NCBI GenBank assembly: GCA_000708835.1
Contig: DF237293.1
Span: 1-64,000 of the forward strand
Length of the DNA: 64,000 nucleotides
Source: Klebsormidium nitens
Taxonomy: Eukaryota; Streptophyta; Klebsormidiophyceae; Klebsormidiales; Klebsormidiaceae
Direction: 5' to 3'
A program made the translations under genes and the position numbers. Under the pieces are notes generated by a model. It worked only from the letters and a program-made list of their open reading frames with translations. It searched no databases and was not told where the DNA came from. Shown one piece after another: positions 35,023-47,778 of the stretch (positions within the stretch are counted from its first letter, which is position 1; every line of letters starts with the position of its first letter).

Positions 35023-38000
35023 ATGGCGGTACAGCTGCATCAGCTGGGGGCGGTTATGCAGTACGTCGTGTTTGGGATCTCCGTTGCGCTCGCCCTCTTC
35101 TTCATTGTGCAGACACGCCGGAAAAATGTCAACTGGGAAAGTGAGTCGGTACTACTTGAGTCAACCTTTGCTGTTTTCCTTCTCTCATTCTGATTCTCTG
35201 TAAGTGAGCTCTAGTTTTGTAGTTGGTGCACTTTTTAACTAGCTTGAATGGGGCAGACTTTCAGTAGGTTAGCAAGGGACACTGCCCGAAATTTGATGAG
35301 TGATTCGAGGTAGTTTACTTCAAACAACTAGCTAGAGCTGGCATAGCAGTGCTTTGGTTCCGCCATCTGAAGTAAAGTGAACCTCTCACTCACCTTGGAG
35401 GCAAAAAACTCCCTCTTGCTACAGGGAACTTGGGTAATCCTCATTCCACAGAGGCTTTCATTATACTTTTATGCTTGTCTAGAGAGCACGCCTCTTTTGC
35501 ATCATCTTACGAGAAGGCAGACTGGCCATTGACTGAAGAGCTAGTACGTCTGGAGTCTCAATCTCCCAATTCTACTGGAGGAAACTGGAGGAATTCGTCT
35601 GATTGTTCGACCAGGTTTTCAAGGTCATCGTTGTCAGACTGCATCCTGGCTCGTTGGGTGTCTACTTCTGCAGAGCACTTCCGGAAACATTGAAGTCGGA
35701 TATCAGAAAAGCACTGGCTCGTTCAAGATTTGCTGCATAAGATATCAAAAGCACAGATGTTGTGGTTTCTCCTCACATACCCGGGTAGTTGGGCTAGCGT
35801 TTCATAGCGTCCAGTTATGCACGTTGGGCGAACTTTGCTGCTGAATCTGTTCATGACGACTTCTGTGCCCAACTTTGGGTGCATAAGCTGGCCTCAAAAC
35901 AAGATACCGTCTTTCAGATGGCGAGATACAGACAATTGGCAGTTTAATGTCGCTTGCAAACATTCCTGCTCCTTCTAAACTTTGCTGGCACTTGCTGTTC
36001 GGGATTTTTCAATCAAAGCGGCCCCTTCAAGCCCCTCCCAAGTTCTCTTTGGTTTCCCTGGCCCTCGATATCAACACAAATACTGTTATGGTACTACGAG
36101 CAGTGGCCTGATGGGCTTCCGTTTGCAACTCCCTTGACGCTACCCCAGATCGTCAAAAGACTGTCCACTCATGAGTTCCTGCACTCGTTTTTTCAGTCCA
36201 CGATTTCATCTAGGTCGTTGTTAAGCCTTCATCTACCTATTCAGTCGTCTGTGAACACCGTCTTAGCCTCTGCTAACCTTCTCAGCTCTCCGTTAACCCT
36301 GCAGTCATCTTTGCCACCGCCGCCCTCGCGACCCTCTACATGCTGGAGCGTCAATGGGGCCCCGCCGGCCCCGCTGACATCAGCATGACGAGTTCGGGGC
36401 GACGGTTGCCGTGGTTCCGCTATGGGGAGTGGCTCCTGACGTTTCCTCCGTTATTGGCGGCGGTCGCAAATCTGACGGGGCTTGGGAGGCGGAAATGGGG
36501 CCAAGGAATGGCTCTGTTGGGCGCGCTCCAAGTTGCGCTTCTGGGGGGGGTCACGGCGGCATACAGCACGGGCCTTGCGGCGAAGATTGTTTTTGTAAGT
36601 GGGCCCTTGAGCCTTGACGTCGAGCTGACGTTATGCTGCGGCCTGCAATAACTGACATTGATATTTGTCTGACTGTGGCGCTCTGTCAAAATGGAACAGC
36701 GAGCAAAGCGCCTCAGCTCGAAGGTGGCTAATGGTGGCGACCGATGAACCGATTGCAGTATTTGTTTTGGTGGCCGACGCCGCCGCCTGTTTGATCATGT
36801 CCTGATTAGTGTCGTCAATCTGAGAGATTGCGTCCGGACATCAAGTTTTCTAGCCGAGACTCATAATCGAAGGATCCAACGCACCAGACTTAAGGCCTGG
36901 GTACGGATCGAGCGTAGATTCACTGAGCTCATTTCTCCAATCGAAGCTCTGCAATGATCTGATTTGCTGACGTTGCTCATTCTTTTCCTCCAGGCGTGCA
37001 TTGCGGCAGCTGCATATGCTGTTGTCCTTGTGCTGACGTCACTCACCTTCGGGCTGACGTATCGTGAGGTGCCCCTCTCCCTGCGGGGCTTCGTGTCGCT
37101 CCTGCGCGCCCTGCTGCTGCTGACGTGGCTTGTCTACCCCGTCACCTGGGCGCTCGGTCCAGCAGGTGAGGAAAGCATGATGTCAGCGCCACGTCACCAA
37201 AGCCGTGAAAGCTTTGAAACAACAAGCCGTCTTGCGGGTACATGATGAGAACAATCCGTATGTTACGACGACTGGATCGGCTAGCCTGGGCGTCACGAAG
37301 TTGGTCGGCCGTAAATTTGCACTGGACGAGCGTTCTTATGCACAGGAAGCCTGATGCGCCAACAATGTGTCGTTTCTATCTGAAAACCAGTCCAGTGTGC
37401 TAGCCTTACCACTCCACTGTGCTAGCCTTACGAGTTCGCAACAGTCTTCTTTCTGCTGAGAAAGCGTCCTGCTTCTTCATCAGAAGCCTTAACACCAATG
37501 TCCTCAAAGCAGATTGCTGAACGCTCCTTGTCGAACGGCCTCTCCGCAGGTTTCCGCCGGATCTCCTTCGACGGCGAAACGGTCGCGTTCGCTTTTGCGG
37601 ACATCTTCGCCAAGTGCGCCTGGAGCGTTCTACTGTGGTACTTCCGCCGGACAGTCCAAGTGTCCGTTCCGGCGCAGTTCTGGGCGACGCAGGCCGACGC
37701 GCAGGTGGGCGGGGTTCGAAAGGTTCTCGTTCTAGTTAACCAATAAGCTCAGGGTCTCACCGAAGCTGACTCGAAGGATCACGCGCTTTGCACTCGTACT
37801 CATCCTTACCCCCGCACTCATCCCAGCCGTCTTTATGGGTGTTCGGTGGGCTTATGATTCACCCATCTGAATCTGATTGGCATTCGGCATGTGGGGACCA
37901 GGATTTAAGTTTGGAGTTCGGGCGTTTGTCCGGAAACATTGTGATCGCCACGCGCGACCAATTTAAGCACCATCCAATAACACGTGTTTCAATTTAGAAG

Positions 38001-41000
38001 CTAGCTAGAAGCACGCTGTTGCCCGCCAGAAAATCTACACGTCACCCTGCTCTGAGTGGATGAGCAGACTCTTCGTGTAAGTTCGACATGGCGAATCTAT
38101 CTTTCACAACGTCGAAAACGAGTATGGTGTTTCTGCGTCAGCCAAGCCGAACCCAGCTGACGTACGCTGTTTTTCTTGTTTTTGGTCTCCGCAGGCCGCC
38201 CGGGCCGCCTCTTGGTAAGCTGCCATCGCCCAGCCGACGTTTCAATAAAAGGTCGCTGTAGAGAATTTGTCAAAGCAGAGACTTGAAATTCTGAGTCGTA
38301 TGCTTCTTTTCCTCTTGGCAGGCTGCGCCGGGCGCCGTCGGGGATACCGGAGTTGCCCAGCAGCTCCTTGGCAAGGGAGATCCGGTGCTTGTCTCCGGGC
38401 GCCGTTTTCAGCCGGCGGTCGCGGAAGTTGGAGAGGGATCCCCCTCGGGCAAAGAGCCGCTCCTATTGGAGGAACCAGAGGTCAGGACTTTTTCTTCTGG
38501 CATGAAGAGACCTTCGATTTGCGCGTTATCTTTTTGCATCTCTGCTTCCACAGCGTTTAGTGGAAAATGTGTTGTGGACTGGATGCAGACTGGCGAAGCC
38601 GTGGATTTGGACACCTTCGAGCTCTCGAACACATTGCGCTTTTGGAAAAGCCCAGCGCCTGCGTCCTTTGCAGTCCGCGCAGCAAAATTACGGACGAATA
38701 TAATCCGGAGAGACGTTTTGTATCCCATTCGCTCGCAAGCGTGTACTTTGAATGTCTTGAAGGAGTCTCAAGTCCTGCCTTATCCTTGATTTCTGCGCAG
38801 GAGGTGCCGCTGACTGGCTGGCCGCTCGGGCTCGCACGTACGCGTGTGCACGTGGCCCCCCGTGACGTCACCCGCCCCCGCGCTTCTCCCCGGTTCTGGT
38901 TTCCCGGTCTCTCCGATCAGATCCGCACAGAACAGGCGGCCTACAGCCCGACCGGAACGCCCTTTCCGGTCACTCGGCCCTCGTCCCTTCTTCCGAGCCC
39001 CAGACAAGAGCTAGAAACGGCGGAAGGGGTGACGGTCTACCGGAATCCGCTGGCTCTGACGGAATCCGGAGAGCAGGAGGTAGGCGACGCGGCCGTCGCG
39101 CGCGCGCGCGGGCGCGAGCTCGCGATCGATATTCCGGGGGAGGGTTCAGGCCAGCGGACGCCGGAGTGGGGCGGAGCGGAATCCTCTGAGGACCGGAAAC
39201 GGACTTGGGCGGCGTTTATCCGCTCTTTCGGTGCGCAAAAGTCGCCTCCTGAGACCAAGTCCGAGGAAGGCGAAGCCGGGTACAAAACGCTCGCCCGGCC
39301 GGAATGGCCGGGCTCTATTTCGGCGCGCAAAGAGCGCCCGGGGGAGAGTCAGTCTCGGTTCTGCCTGCGGCGACGGCCGAGGAAACCACACTCGCTTCGG
39401 AAGTTCCGACACCGACCAGCCGGCTCGAGAGAATTGTAAAAGGGCCGGAGGGATCCGGGGTGGACTCGTCCACCATGACGTCAGCGTCGAGAGCCTCCCC
39501 TTCCATGCTGACGTCAGCGGTCAGCCCGCCCGTTCCGCTGGTCGAGAGGGGAACCCCGCGCGCGACGCCCCGGCGGCGTCCGCTGCCGTTCTTCGATCCG
39601 GAGACCGGGGAAGTTAACCGGGGAGTGTTGGTGGATCCCATTGACGAGGAGTCTCCAGTGCCTGACGTCACGGAAACGTCACCGGTGACCTCATCCAGGA
39701 GGCGCCGGATGAGACGATCGGGAGTGACGGCGGAAGGCGATAGCGACGTCGACAGTTTTGATTCCGTTGGTTCCGGCATGGAAGAGTCCGACTCCGGGGA
39801 GTCAGGGGGCGGAATCTACATCGAAGAAGCAAAACCCAAGTTTAGAGTATTCTCAGGGCGCCCCTTAAAACCCGATGCGGGCAGCCCTCCGGTTACCGTA
39901 ATCCGGTCCCCGGATACCGGCGCGGCGGAAGCCGTTTCTCGGCGATTGACGTACGAGCCCTCGGGGCCTTCCCCCGCCCCCGCGCTCGTAGGACAGCTTT
40001 TTCCGGCGTCGAAGAACTCGCCCCCGGGCGCAGAGGCCGAACTTTTCGACGAGGAACGGCGGCGAGGGGACGGCCTGATCCTGGCCCGCCCCGCGCGCCG
40101 GCGGTTCGGGGACGCGGACCCGATGAGCCCGCGCGCTCGTAGGGTTTTGGGGCGCGAGGGTTCGGAGGGTTCGGGCGCGTCTTCGTCGCCGCGCGGGTCG
40201 CGGGGCGACATCGTAAGCCCTCGAAGCAGGAGCGGTTTGTCGCGCAGCCAGTCGGCGGAAGACCTGAACAGGGGGGGCATCTCCGTGAGTTTTGCACCCC
40301 CCCAGAGGCGGGCCGGCGGCTCGTTCGCGTACTACAGCGGGGGAAAGTTGGCGGACGTCCGGAGCAGCAGTTCCGAGAAGGACTTGTGAGCATATCTTTC
40401 TGTGACACGCAAACGAAAAAAGAGGATCATGCAGGGAGACGCAAAAGAATGAAGAGAATCATGCAGGGCAGTTGTCGATTGTTGATCAAACCCTCAACAA
40501 ACCCGCATATCTATTCGCGAGGTTTCTTAACACTGAAGCCAACGTCTCATTTCCAAAAGCTTTGCTAGAAGCTCTTGAGTGTGGCAGAGGGCTCTTGATG
40601 GTCGATACGCACTGTTTTGGCAAGCAGATTTGCTCTTCATCTTTTTGTTGGACGCTTTTTTGAAATCGCTAGAGCCGTTGGCAGGCTACGTGCCACGTGT
40701 TCCATCAAAAGTAATTTTTAGATTGTGGAAGCACATTCAAAAGGTCTTCTACAATCCTGAAAAGAATCTTGATGTGGACAACCCCTAGCACAGGTTCAGG
40801 GGCTCGACTTGGTCTGGGATTGAAAAGGTCTTCGGGACACTGTCAGTTGAATTTGAAAGTTAGGTTTGAAGTCTATTTAACCTTTATGTCCAGAGATGAA
40901 CGTGATACGTACGACCGCTCCAGATTGCAGGATCTCGAGCTTTCCAATCCTACTCTTTTTGGCCACTACGTATGGAAAGTTACGGACAACTTTGAGGTCC

Positions 41001-42150
41001 CCTTTCCAAGAACGAATGCTTCCTTTTGTCGATCACCTTTACACACGCGCGAAGCGTCCTGTTGAACGTTGACGTCCCTCTTGTCGCATCCACCGCTAAG
41101 GAGCTCTCTTGAAAACAAAACAAACAAACAGCTTTCATCCATTCTATCCGCAGTTCCGACTATTGGGGCAGAGTCACCGGAACTCCGGCGTCCATTCGGT
41201 CACCGGAGGCCGAAGCGGGCCCAGCTTTGGACGTTCCGTTCGTTCCGGCGCGCAATGAGGGGCCGGAATCATCCGCCACGGTGGGGCCTCAGGGTGACGT
41301 CGGCTTTGGGCAGCGTGAAATCAGCTTTGAGGAGCGTGCCGTCGGCTTCGCGGGGGCTGACGATAGGTTGCAGCGGTACGGCTCGAGTGGTGTTAGTTTT
41401 GAGAGTGACATCAGCGCGGTGCGGAGTGATCCGGGGCTGCTCCGGCGGCGACCGCCGGAAGCGGAATTCCGCCCGGATCTCGGCCGGAGGTCGCTTGGGA
41501 GCGCGGAGTTCACCTGGCAGCTCGGTGACGCATCCGGGGGGGACTCGGACTTCCGGCGGCGGTCCTTTCCGGTTCCGCAGTCCCGCGACCAGCGGAACGC
41601 AACGGAAGACATGCGCGAGTTTTTCCCCGCTGCGCCGGCGCGGCTGCTCGGAACGGGTGAAAGAGTGTCAATTTCGCGGCCGGACATTTCCGTTGAGCTC
41701 GAACCGCGGATTCCGGGCCCGGCACCGGAAGCGTGGGAGGAGGGCGCCGCTCAAGAAGTCTCCTTCCAGCCAGAAGCCGAAAGGGATCTCAGCGGAATGA
41801 CAATGACAGTACAAGCGGGTTCTGACAGCGGGGCGTTCCGGTCCGGAGAGAGCGGCATCGAGGCATCGAGCGGAAACGGAACACTGTCGAGTCTCGAGAG
41901 CGGAGCGATCGAGCAGCGGATCTCAGGGCTTGGGGAGGAGTCGGCGCAATTCGCCGGGCGCAATACGAGGCGGCCGTCCCCTTACTATTATTATTCCGGG
42001 GACGCGGTTACTCTTCCACCGGTCGCTTCTCTGGGAAGATTGGAGCCCATTGTCGAAGTCGGGTCGACCCCGGAAATGTCCCCCGAGTCGGCGGAGATGC
42101 GGCCGCGGACCGCGATCCGGTTCTATTCGCCGCAGTTCCGCCGGCGGTGA
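35023..42150 (+). CDS. Channelrhodopsin-like retinal protein with very long disordered tail
   Basis: Exons 35023-35140, 36305-36594, 36994-37165 and 37550-37704 encode a 245-residue seven-helix microbial rhodopsin. It aligns with Chlamydomonas ChR2 without gaps through helices A-C. Lys215 is the retinal lysine (DIFAK), Asp211 and Glu81 are the counterion pair, and Arg78 precedes (RYGEWLLT, then ANLTGL). The ChR2 gate pair is lost: Cys128 is Phe86 and Asp156 is Leu114. Of the ChR2 helix-B glutamates, the Glu90 position is Leu47, Glu97 is kept as Glu54 and Glu101 is Gly58. The tail continues in phase through 38322-38480, 38801-40385 and 41154-42150. It needs one short intron (about 39231-39346) to keep frame, giving about 1119 residues. 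The tail is Ser/Arg/Glu/Pro-rich and disordered, with recurrent xSFE/VSF motifs. Ion conduction is inferred, not shown. A channelrhodopsin with a long C-terminus is known from Klebsormidium nitens; this may be that gene. Confidence 0.85.
38195..38214 (+). other. Possible 20-base micro-exon in the rhodopsin gene
   Basis: A GC-rich 20-base block has a good acceptor (TCTCCGCAG) before it and a good donor (GTAAGC) after it. Because 20 is not a multiple of three, including it would throw the next tail exon into a different, less protein-like frame. I left it out of the model. It could be an alternative exon that truncates or changes the tail. Confidence 0.3.
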
Positions 42151-43629
42151 GCGGAATATACTGCACGGAAACTGACGGCCTGTTGGATATCAGTACGACC
42201 AAACGGACAACTAACTTATAATCGACAGACATCCGGAGGGCGATCAAACTAGCATCAGGGGGTGACCGGAAAAGATCTGACCGTTTTTGTCAAAGGCTTT
42301 GTACAATGCTTCTGTTGAGCACCGTTATGTCTATCGCATCCACTTGAGACTTGCAAGATTTCTGCTGAAATCGGACCGCGCTTGCGTTAAATCAAGAAGG
42401 ATAAGAGAGAACGATACCTGATTTTGCTTGCATAGGGTTCTGAACCGTCCGCAACCATTTGTAGGGTTGCGTAGGACTCTGAGAGGGTCACTCTTGCTCA
42501 CCGTTAGAATGCTTACGCAGGAAGCGAGATTGGTTACATCCAGACCCATTATCTGCCTTGTGCCATGCGCCCGGCCTGCCCCAGCTCGTCACCGTACTGT
42601 TTTCACTGAAATTGAGTTGAGAAATCAAAGCACTCAGTTATTGCATCAGTGACCTGTTCTTCATACTCAAGATACCGTGGCATGGTGCGGTTGAATCCAT
42701 TTCAAAACAGACCAGAGTGCCACTTGCATGCGTTACTTGCACATATTTCAGGCAGTTGCAATATCTAATGCGGCACATCACTGGCTGCTTACACAATCTG
42801 TTTCGACCATTGTTTGAATACGTGTTTGTCACGTACGGTAGCTCATGAGTATTGGCCGCGCGGTACGTGTCCGATGATACAACATCCATATCGCGGCCTA
42901 TCCTCAGATCTTCTCGGGCTCGACTCGCTAGCTCGGGGACTGGTCACTTCACGCCTACCGGCCCACTTTAGGGGCTGCGCCCACTGTAGAGTCTGCATAG
43001 AAGTTGCAATTAACGGTATTATCCTGATTGCAACTAAAGGCAGCGTTCCATCTAACGTAAGTAACTGTAATCTCTTGCTCTGTGTGCAGAGAGACGTATA
43101 GGCACGGATCGAAATCCCGTTGTGCTTGAATCAAGTCTGACGACGCCTGTCTCATGAAAGTCGAAACATGATCAAAATTCCGCGCGTCAGAAACAAGCAT
43201 GTTTGCGTCGGCCGTGCTGCAGTCCATATCACTTCCTGCTGTGGACACATTGGAGCCGACCCTCTCGTCTGCGCCGTTGTAGCGCCCGCCCTCAACGCAC
43301 CGGCACAACCGGCGGTCGATGTCGGGGTTTGATCTCTGGTTCTCAACAAGGTGGCGAGATTCCATGCTGTCGGTAACATTTGACTGAGACGTCGCACGCG
43401 GCGCTGGCGGACCGAAGCAGCTTAGAACAGCGGCATCGGTCACAACAACTACCAATCTATCTCGGAGAATTGAAAAGGGGCGTTCAGGTAGAGAAGAGTA
43501 GAGTGAATTTATTTGTCACGTGATGGCCACACTGAGAAGTACGGTTCCTCCTGGTTTAGAGCTATGTCAAGGACGCTTTTGTGCCACGTGCAGGAATCCC
43601 TTGTGGCAACATGCAACTAGCGAGACTGA
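42151..43629. other. Intergenic, no gene recognised
   Basis: This is the 3' flank of the rhodopsin gene, converging with the DUF3626-like pseudogene. A minus-strand open stretch at about 42955-43455 lacks an ATG start at its beginning and has no recognisable domain; I do not call it. Confidence 0.4.
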
Positions 43630-45023
43630 TCAGAAGATCCCAACGGAGAACGCGTTATCCGCTGCTAACGCCTCTAGTCGCTCGCGTGTTTCCGCCGGTT
43701 CCGCTCTTGAGTAACGGATCTCTTTCATGTCGCACCAGAACTCAATGGGTCCATGTATCTGGGCCTCTACCAGGAAGGAAGCTTCGTCCGTTGCGTCCGA
43801 AAACTTCCGGTTGACGAGTCTGCGGATGTCCGCACTGGAGAAACCGCTCAGAATGTGGGCAAAGTGCTCACACGTGGCGGGAGTGTCGAAAGAGGACATC
43901 GAATCGCCGAGAGTGAAGGTAGCCCGTTTCCGGACGTCCGGGAGGAGCTCAAAGAGGCAGTGTCCGTACGAGAAAGCGCATCCCTGGGGGTGTTGGTACA
44001 GGTTAAGCGCGCCGTATTTTGGGCGTTCCGAGGGGATGGCTCCCTTCCCTCTGTGATACATCCCGGCAAAGAGTCGCCTTTCCCCTTCGTCGCGACTTTC
44101 TCCAAGACTGCCCGCTGAAATGTGCATTTCAAACTGGTTGCGGTAATGGGTATCGTTGAGAAACCCCTCGAGGACCGTTGATTGCATGCGGTCGGTACGA
44201 TTTTGCAGGATCGAAGTGGATAACGATGGGCGCACTTTCCCGGACGTACTGCAAAACCTGCGCGAGCGCGTCGCGCGCAAAACCCAGGTCCTTAAAACGC
44301 TGTGCCAATTTCGGGAGGGCTTTGTCGGACGCTTCCTTCGCTCTCCGACGCGCGTCCCGCAGAAACTCTTTTTGCGTGACCGATAGTCCTAGCCGGCCCC
44401 CAAACTCCTCGTCCGCAAGCCCACAGTTTAGGCCCCGGAACAAGAATATTCGAATAGGAATATTCGGAATTTTGCCGCCAGGAATTGGAATATTGGGCTA
44501 AAATTTTTCAGATATCTGGAATATGGGGTTTGGATTTTTTTGAGGATTGGAATATCAAGTTTGGACCAAACAGGCCAAAGAATTGGGCATTTCGTTCTGA
44601 GATTGAGCATTTTGTAAGAATATTGTATGAATATGGAATATTTCAAGCCCCAGGCATTGGAATACCGCCCAATTTGGAGCTAGGAGTATGGAATATCCAG
44701 ATTCCAAACCCATATATTCTTGTTCTAGGGCCGACACAGTTTCTAGCCTGACTTGCGCTGTCCGTTTAAGTTGCCTTCTCTTCCAAAGACGTTTCCTTCT
44801 CACGGCTTTTCGCTGAAGCGTTCGTTTTCGAACTGGCCAACTCGCTCTTGTTCGAAGGCCCTACCTCTCTTTCAAAATCCAAAGCTTCCAAAGACGGAAC
44901 GGTCTCAAGCCTCTTCTTTATCTCCTTGGCAGGCGCACCCCTCACCCTGGACTCTCCAGTATTCCGTCGAGCAACGGAATCCGGCGCGGCACGCCGGCGA
45001 GGGCGGAAATTGTAGCAGCCCAT
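43630..45023 (-). pseudogene. DUF3626-like gene, broken by stop, frameshift and MITE
   Basis: The region reads as a relative of the intact gene at 47779-48777. Shared blocks include SAPIVIHFDP, HYRNQFE, YHRG, KYGALNL, TFTLGDS, TPATCEHFAH and LVEAQIHGPI. Three lesions are visible: an in-frame TAA at about 44764-44766, a 305-base inverted-repeat insertion at 44430-44734, and a frame change between about 44177 and 44215. The far upstream part (from ATG 45023) is in the same frame as the body but shows little similarity to the paralogue. There are no introns. DUF3626 is a mainly bacterial family of unknown function, as far as I know; transfer from bacteria is likely. The other pair member lies divergently about 2.8 kb away, consistent with an inverted duplication. 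Confidence 0.8.
44430..44734. mobile_element. MITE, hAT-like, 305 bp, with 8-bp target duplication
   Basis: Flanked by the direct repeat CACAGTTT (44422-44429 and 44735-44742). Termini are inverted repeats of about 20 bases sharing GGCCC, two variable bases, then GAACAAGAATAT. The interior is AT-rich, with many GGAATAT words and no coding capacity. An 8-base target duplication points to the hAT superfamily; a non-autonomous member is inferred. It sits inside the DUF3626-like pseudogene in both orientation-independent senses: removing it and one CACAGTTT leaves the flanking gene continuous in the same frame. Confidence 0.85.
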
Positions 45024-47778
45024 CCTCGACCCAGCGCGAGCGGCGGCGCGCTTTCACAACTCCGCGAGCTCTGCACGCATGTCTGCAGGAAAAAGAGAGT
45101 GCCTAATGTCAATGACTTCAACAGATTGCCAGTCTTATCTGCTTGTCCAAATTTCATGAAGCTACCGTTTGCTATATGGGCGCGCGTTTCCAGGGGTCGT
45201 CACTTACGAAAGGGCAAGTGCTTAGACAAGATTTCTCATCGGTGTGAATTGTCTGAACACTACTTCTTGGCCAGAGTACCCAAAATACCCTCTTCCAAAA
45301 ACGCCTGCGTCGGTTCTGAGCGTGAATCGTACCAATCTATTCACAAGTCAGGCAAAGTCTGCGAAATCCGGGGGATATAAATATGCAGACATTGTTTGCT
45401 TTGCATTGTATGATGGACACAACGTTGCTTCCACCGATCATAATCTAACGTAAGAGGCTACGGTCAAAAACTTTGCCGGGCAAAACGATGGATCGCAGCT
45501 GATGAATGGATAATAGCAGGAAGGCAGGACTGAATGAGAACCTTGAACAAATTCAACGTGCACTCCAGGGGTAAGAGGGACCACATTGCTGGCAAACGAG
45601 GGCCCCCTTTCGATCGTGTATATACTTTGAGAAGCATGCTTCGTAGCATAAAATTAATAACCCTGATGACAATCAGTTCGAAAAGCAAGAGCTTGCTGTC
45701 CAGGTCCCCAACAGCCAGCATTGAAAAACCTCCGAAGCTGCAAGTCATTTGATTGCATGTAAGGGCTTGTTCTAAATACTCACTCTTCTACATCCGCTTT
45801 GCGCTTGCGGGTTTTCCCCATGCTCCACACCGGAAATGGGGTCTCACTTGGCCCCGCTGGTCAAACGCCAAAGCAGGTGACAGCTGGCACCTCCCCAGGA
45901 TCGCCATAGGAGGCGCAGGCATAACGACGAAATGCGACAATGCACACCCGCATCTCAATGTAGTCTACGCAGTTGAACAAGTGTCCCGCGACTCATGGTG
46001 TTCGTGACACTCGGGCTGTTCGTCAAACGGCGATTTAAAGCACGCTGCGCTTGCCTGGGGCGCGCTCGCGGCCGCGGCCACCGGACGACGAGAGCGCCCT
46101 GCCACCCGAAATCATACAGAATTCCCGCTCTTCAATACTGCGCGTCTCTGTGTCCAATAGGACCGCAACGGATGATCCACATCCGTATCTCTAAGGTGAA
46201 CGTCTCCGTCCTCCTAAACCAAACGGCAGATTCATTGAAAGTGACCCATTATGCATTGGCCTACCTAAACTGTAGATTGCAGAAAGTGCGCGCGCGGCAG
46301 CCGTGCTCAATTGCGGGCGGCCGCGCTGCCCCCTTAGCTACCTGGTTTTCGGTTGAACTCATGCCTGGGTTACCGTCCAGGCGGCCACGGAGTTAACTTG
46401 GACGAGGTCCTCTCTTCGTTATTTCTTCTCAGAAACTGGGATCTTTTTGAAACAAGAAGGTCCATTTGCACAGGCACCAGGCCAGCTCCGCAGATAGAAA
46501 GAGACGTGTGCCTGCGAGTTGGGGATACACTGCACAAGGCGGAGGCAAAATCAGCGGTGAGCGGAATTCACCAAAACTTCTTTGACTCATTACTGCGCAG
46601 CATTCTGTTCTGCGTGCTTTGTCTCCTGGAGTGACTGAGATTCTCGTGCAAGTTTGAACAAACGCTACGAACGAACTTTGTGAATCCTTGAAGAAGGGTT
46701 GATATTTTTGCTCGCTCCCTCCAAGTTAGACAAAAAACCCGGCGAAATCGGAACATAGCACTGGCACCAAAAGCTGTATCAATTGAGGTGCATTTTGTTC
46801 AGAGTCGAGCCTGAGATGTCATGGAAGTTGCTTTCAGCTTATAAAGATTCGATTCTGAGGTCGAAATATCATTGCCCTTTGAGATTCTGAATCCTCCCTC
46901 GTGCCGAACTTGTTTCTCCCTCTTTTTCTTCAGAGAAATTTGGAAGCAATATTCAGACCCTTTTTTTGTGGCAATTGAAGGGCCTACAACCTTTCTCAAT
47001 TCTGTAGAGAGTAGTAGCGTGCCGTCTTCAAGCTGTTGCAGCACCATGAACGGGCGCAGCGTGTATGTGATGAGAAGGGCGTAGATGCAGACTTGCCTTT
47101 CAAAGCATGCCTTTCAAACGCGATCCTCGGAGTCCTTGCTTAGTGAAATTGTAGGATTGAAGAAGAAACTTACGTCCTGTCAGAAGGCCCCCTTCTATCA
47201 CAGGGAGACTTGGCAGTCGATCAAGCTTGGATTTCGCTGATTACACGGTCTTCTACCAATATTTCTCAACAGCTGTTCCAAGGGCAGTCTTCTACAGATG
47301 GTAACTGTAGGAGCGAGGATTCCTCGTGAGATAGGGAACGCCCCTTCTGCTCATAGGCGAGACTGGTTGCAGGTCCAGAAATGCAACGACTTTAGGGCGA
47401 CTCGAGAGACCCGACAGCAAAAGCCCTGGTGGATTCCAGGAATCAGGCGGCTCTTGAGAAGGGTCTGTACATGTTATGCACTCCAACGCTAGCCGCTTGT
47501 TCTCTAGAGTCACATTTAGAAACGGTTACATGCTCGTGCAACTCGACTGAGACTATTTCATTTCTGTATGCAGGTACTCGTCGGCTTCGAATCGCTAGGG
47601 GAAGTCAGAAAGACTCAGAAATCATTGGTTTGTGAAAGTTTGTAGTTTTTCGGATAGCTTCTGATTAGAAGTTTTGTGAAGCACTTGACTTTTGCAGTAG
47701 CAGATTCTCCAGACCCTCTCCTACTCTTTTCATAGCCCTCTCCTAGCCCTCTGCCAGCAAAAGACCGGGCTACCAAGA
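45024..47778. other. Region between the two DUF3626-like genes, no gene recognised
   Basis: About 2.75 kb separates the divergent pair. I see no transposase, no clear inverted repeat joining the two genes and no exon with convincing splice sites. Short imperfect repeats (CCCTCTCCTA) occur near 47710-47750, just upstream of the intact copy. A minus-strand open stretch at about 46799-47047 starts with ATG but has no recognisable domain. Confidence 0.4.

Noticed and set aside
39816-40408. Minus-strand open frames of 154 and 171 codons under the rhodopsin tail
   Set aside because: Composition mirrors the GC-rich tail exon on the plus strand; no start context, domain or splice logic.
42955-43455. 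Minus-strand open frame of 166 codons
   Set aside because: No ATG at the start, no recognised motif and no good acceptor; kept as intergenic.
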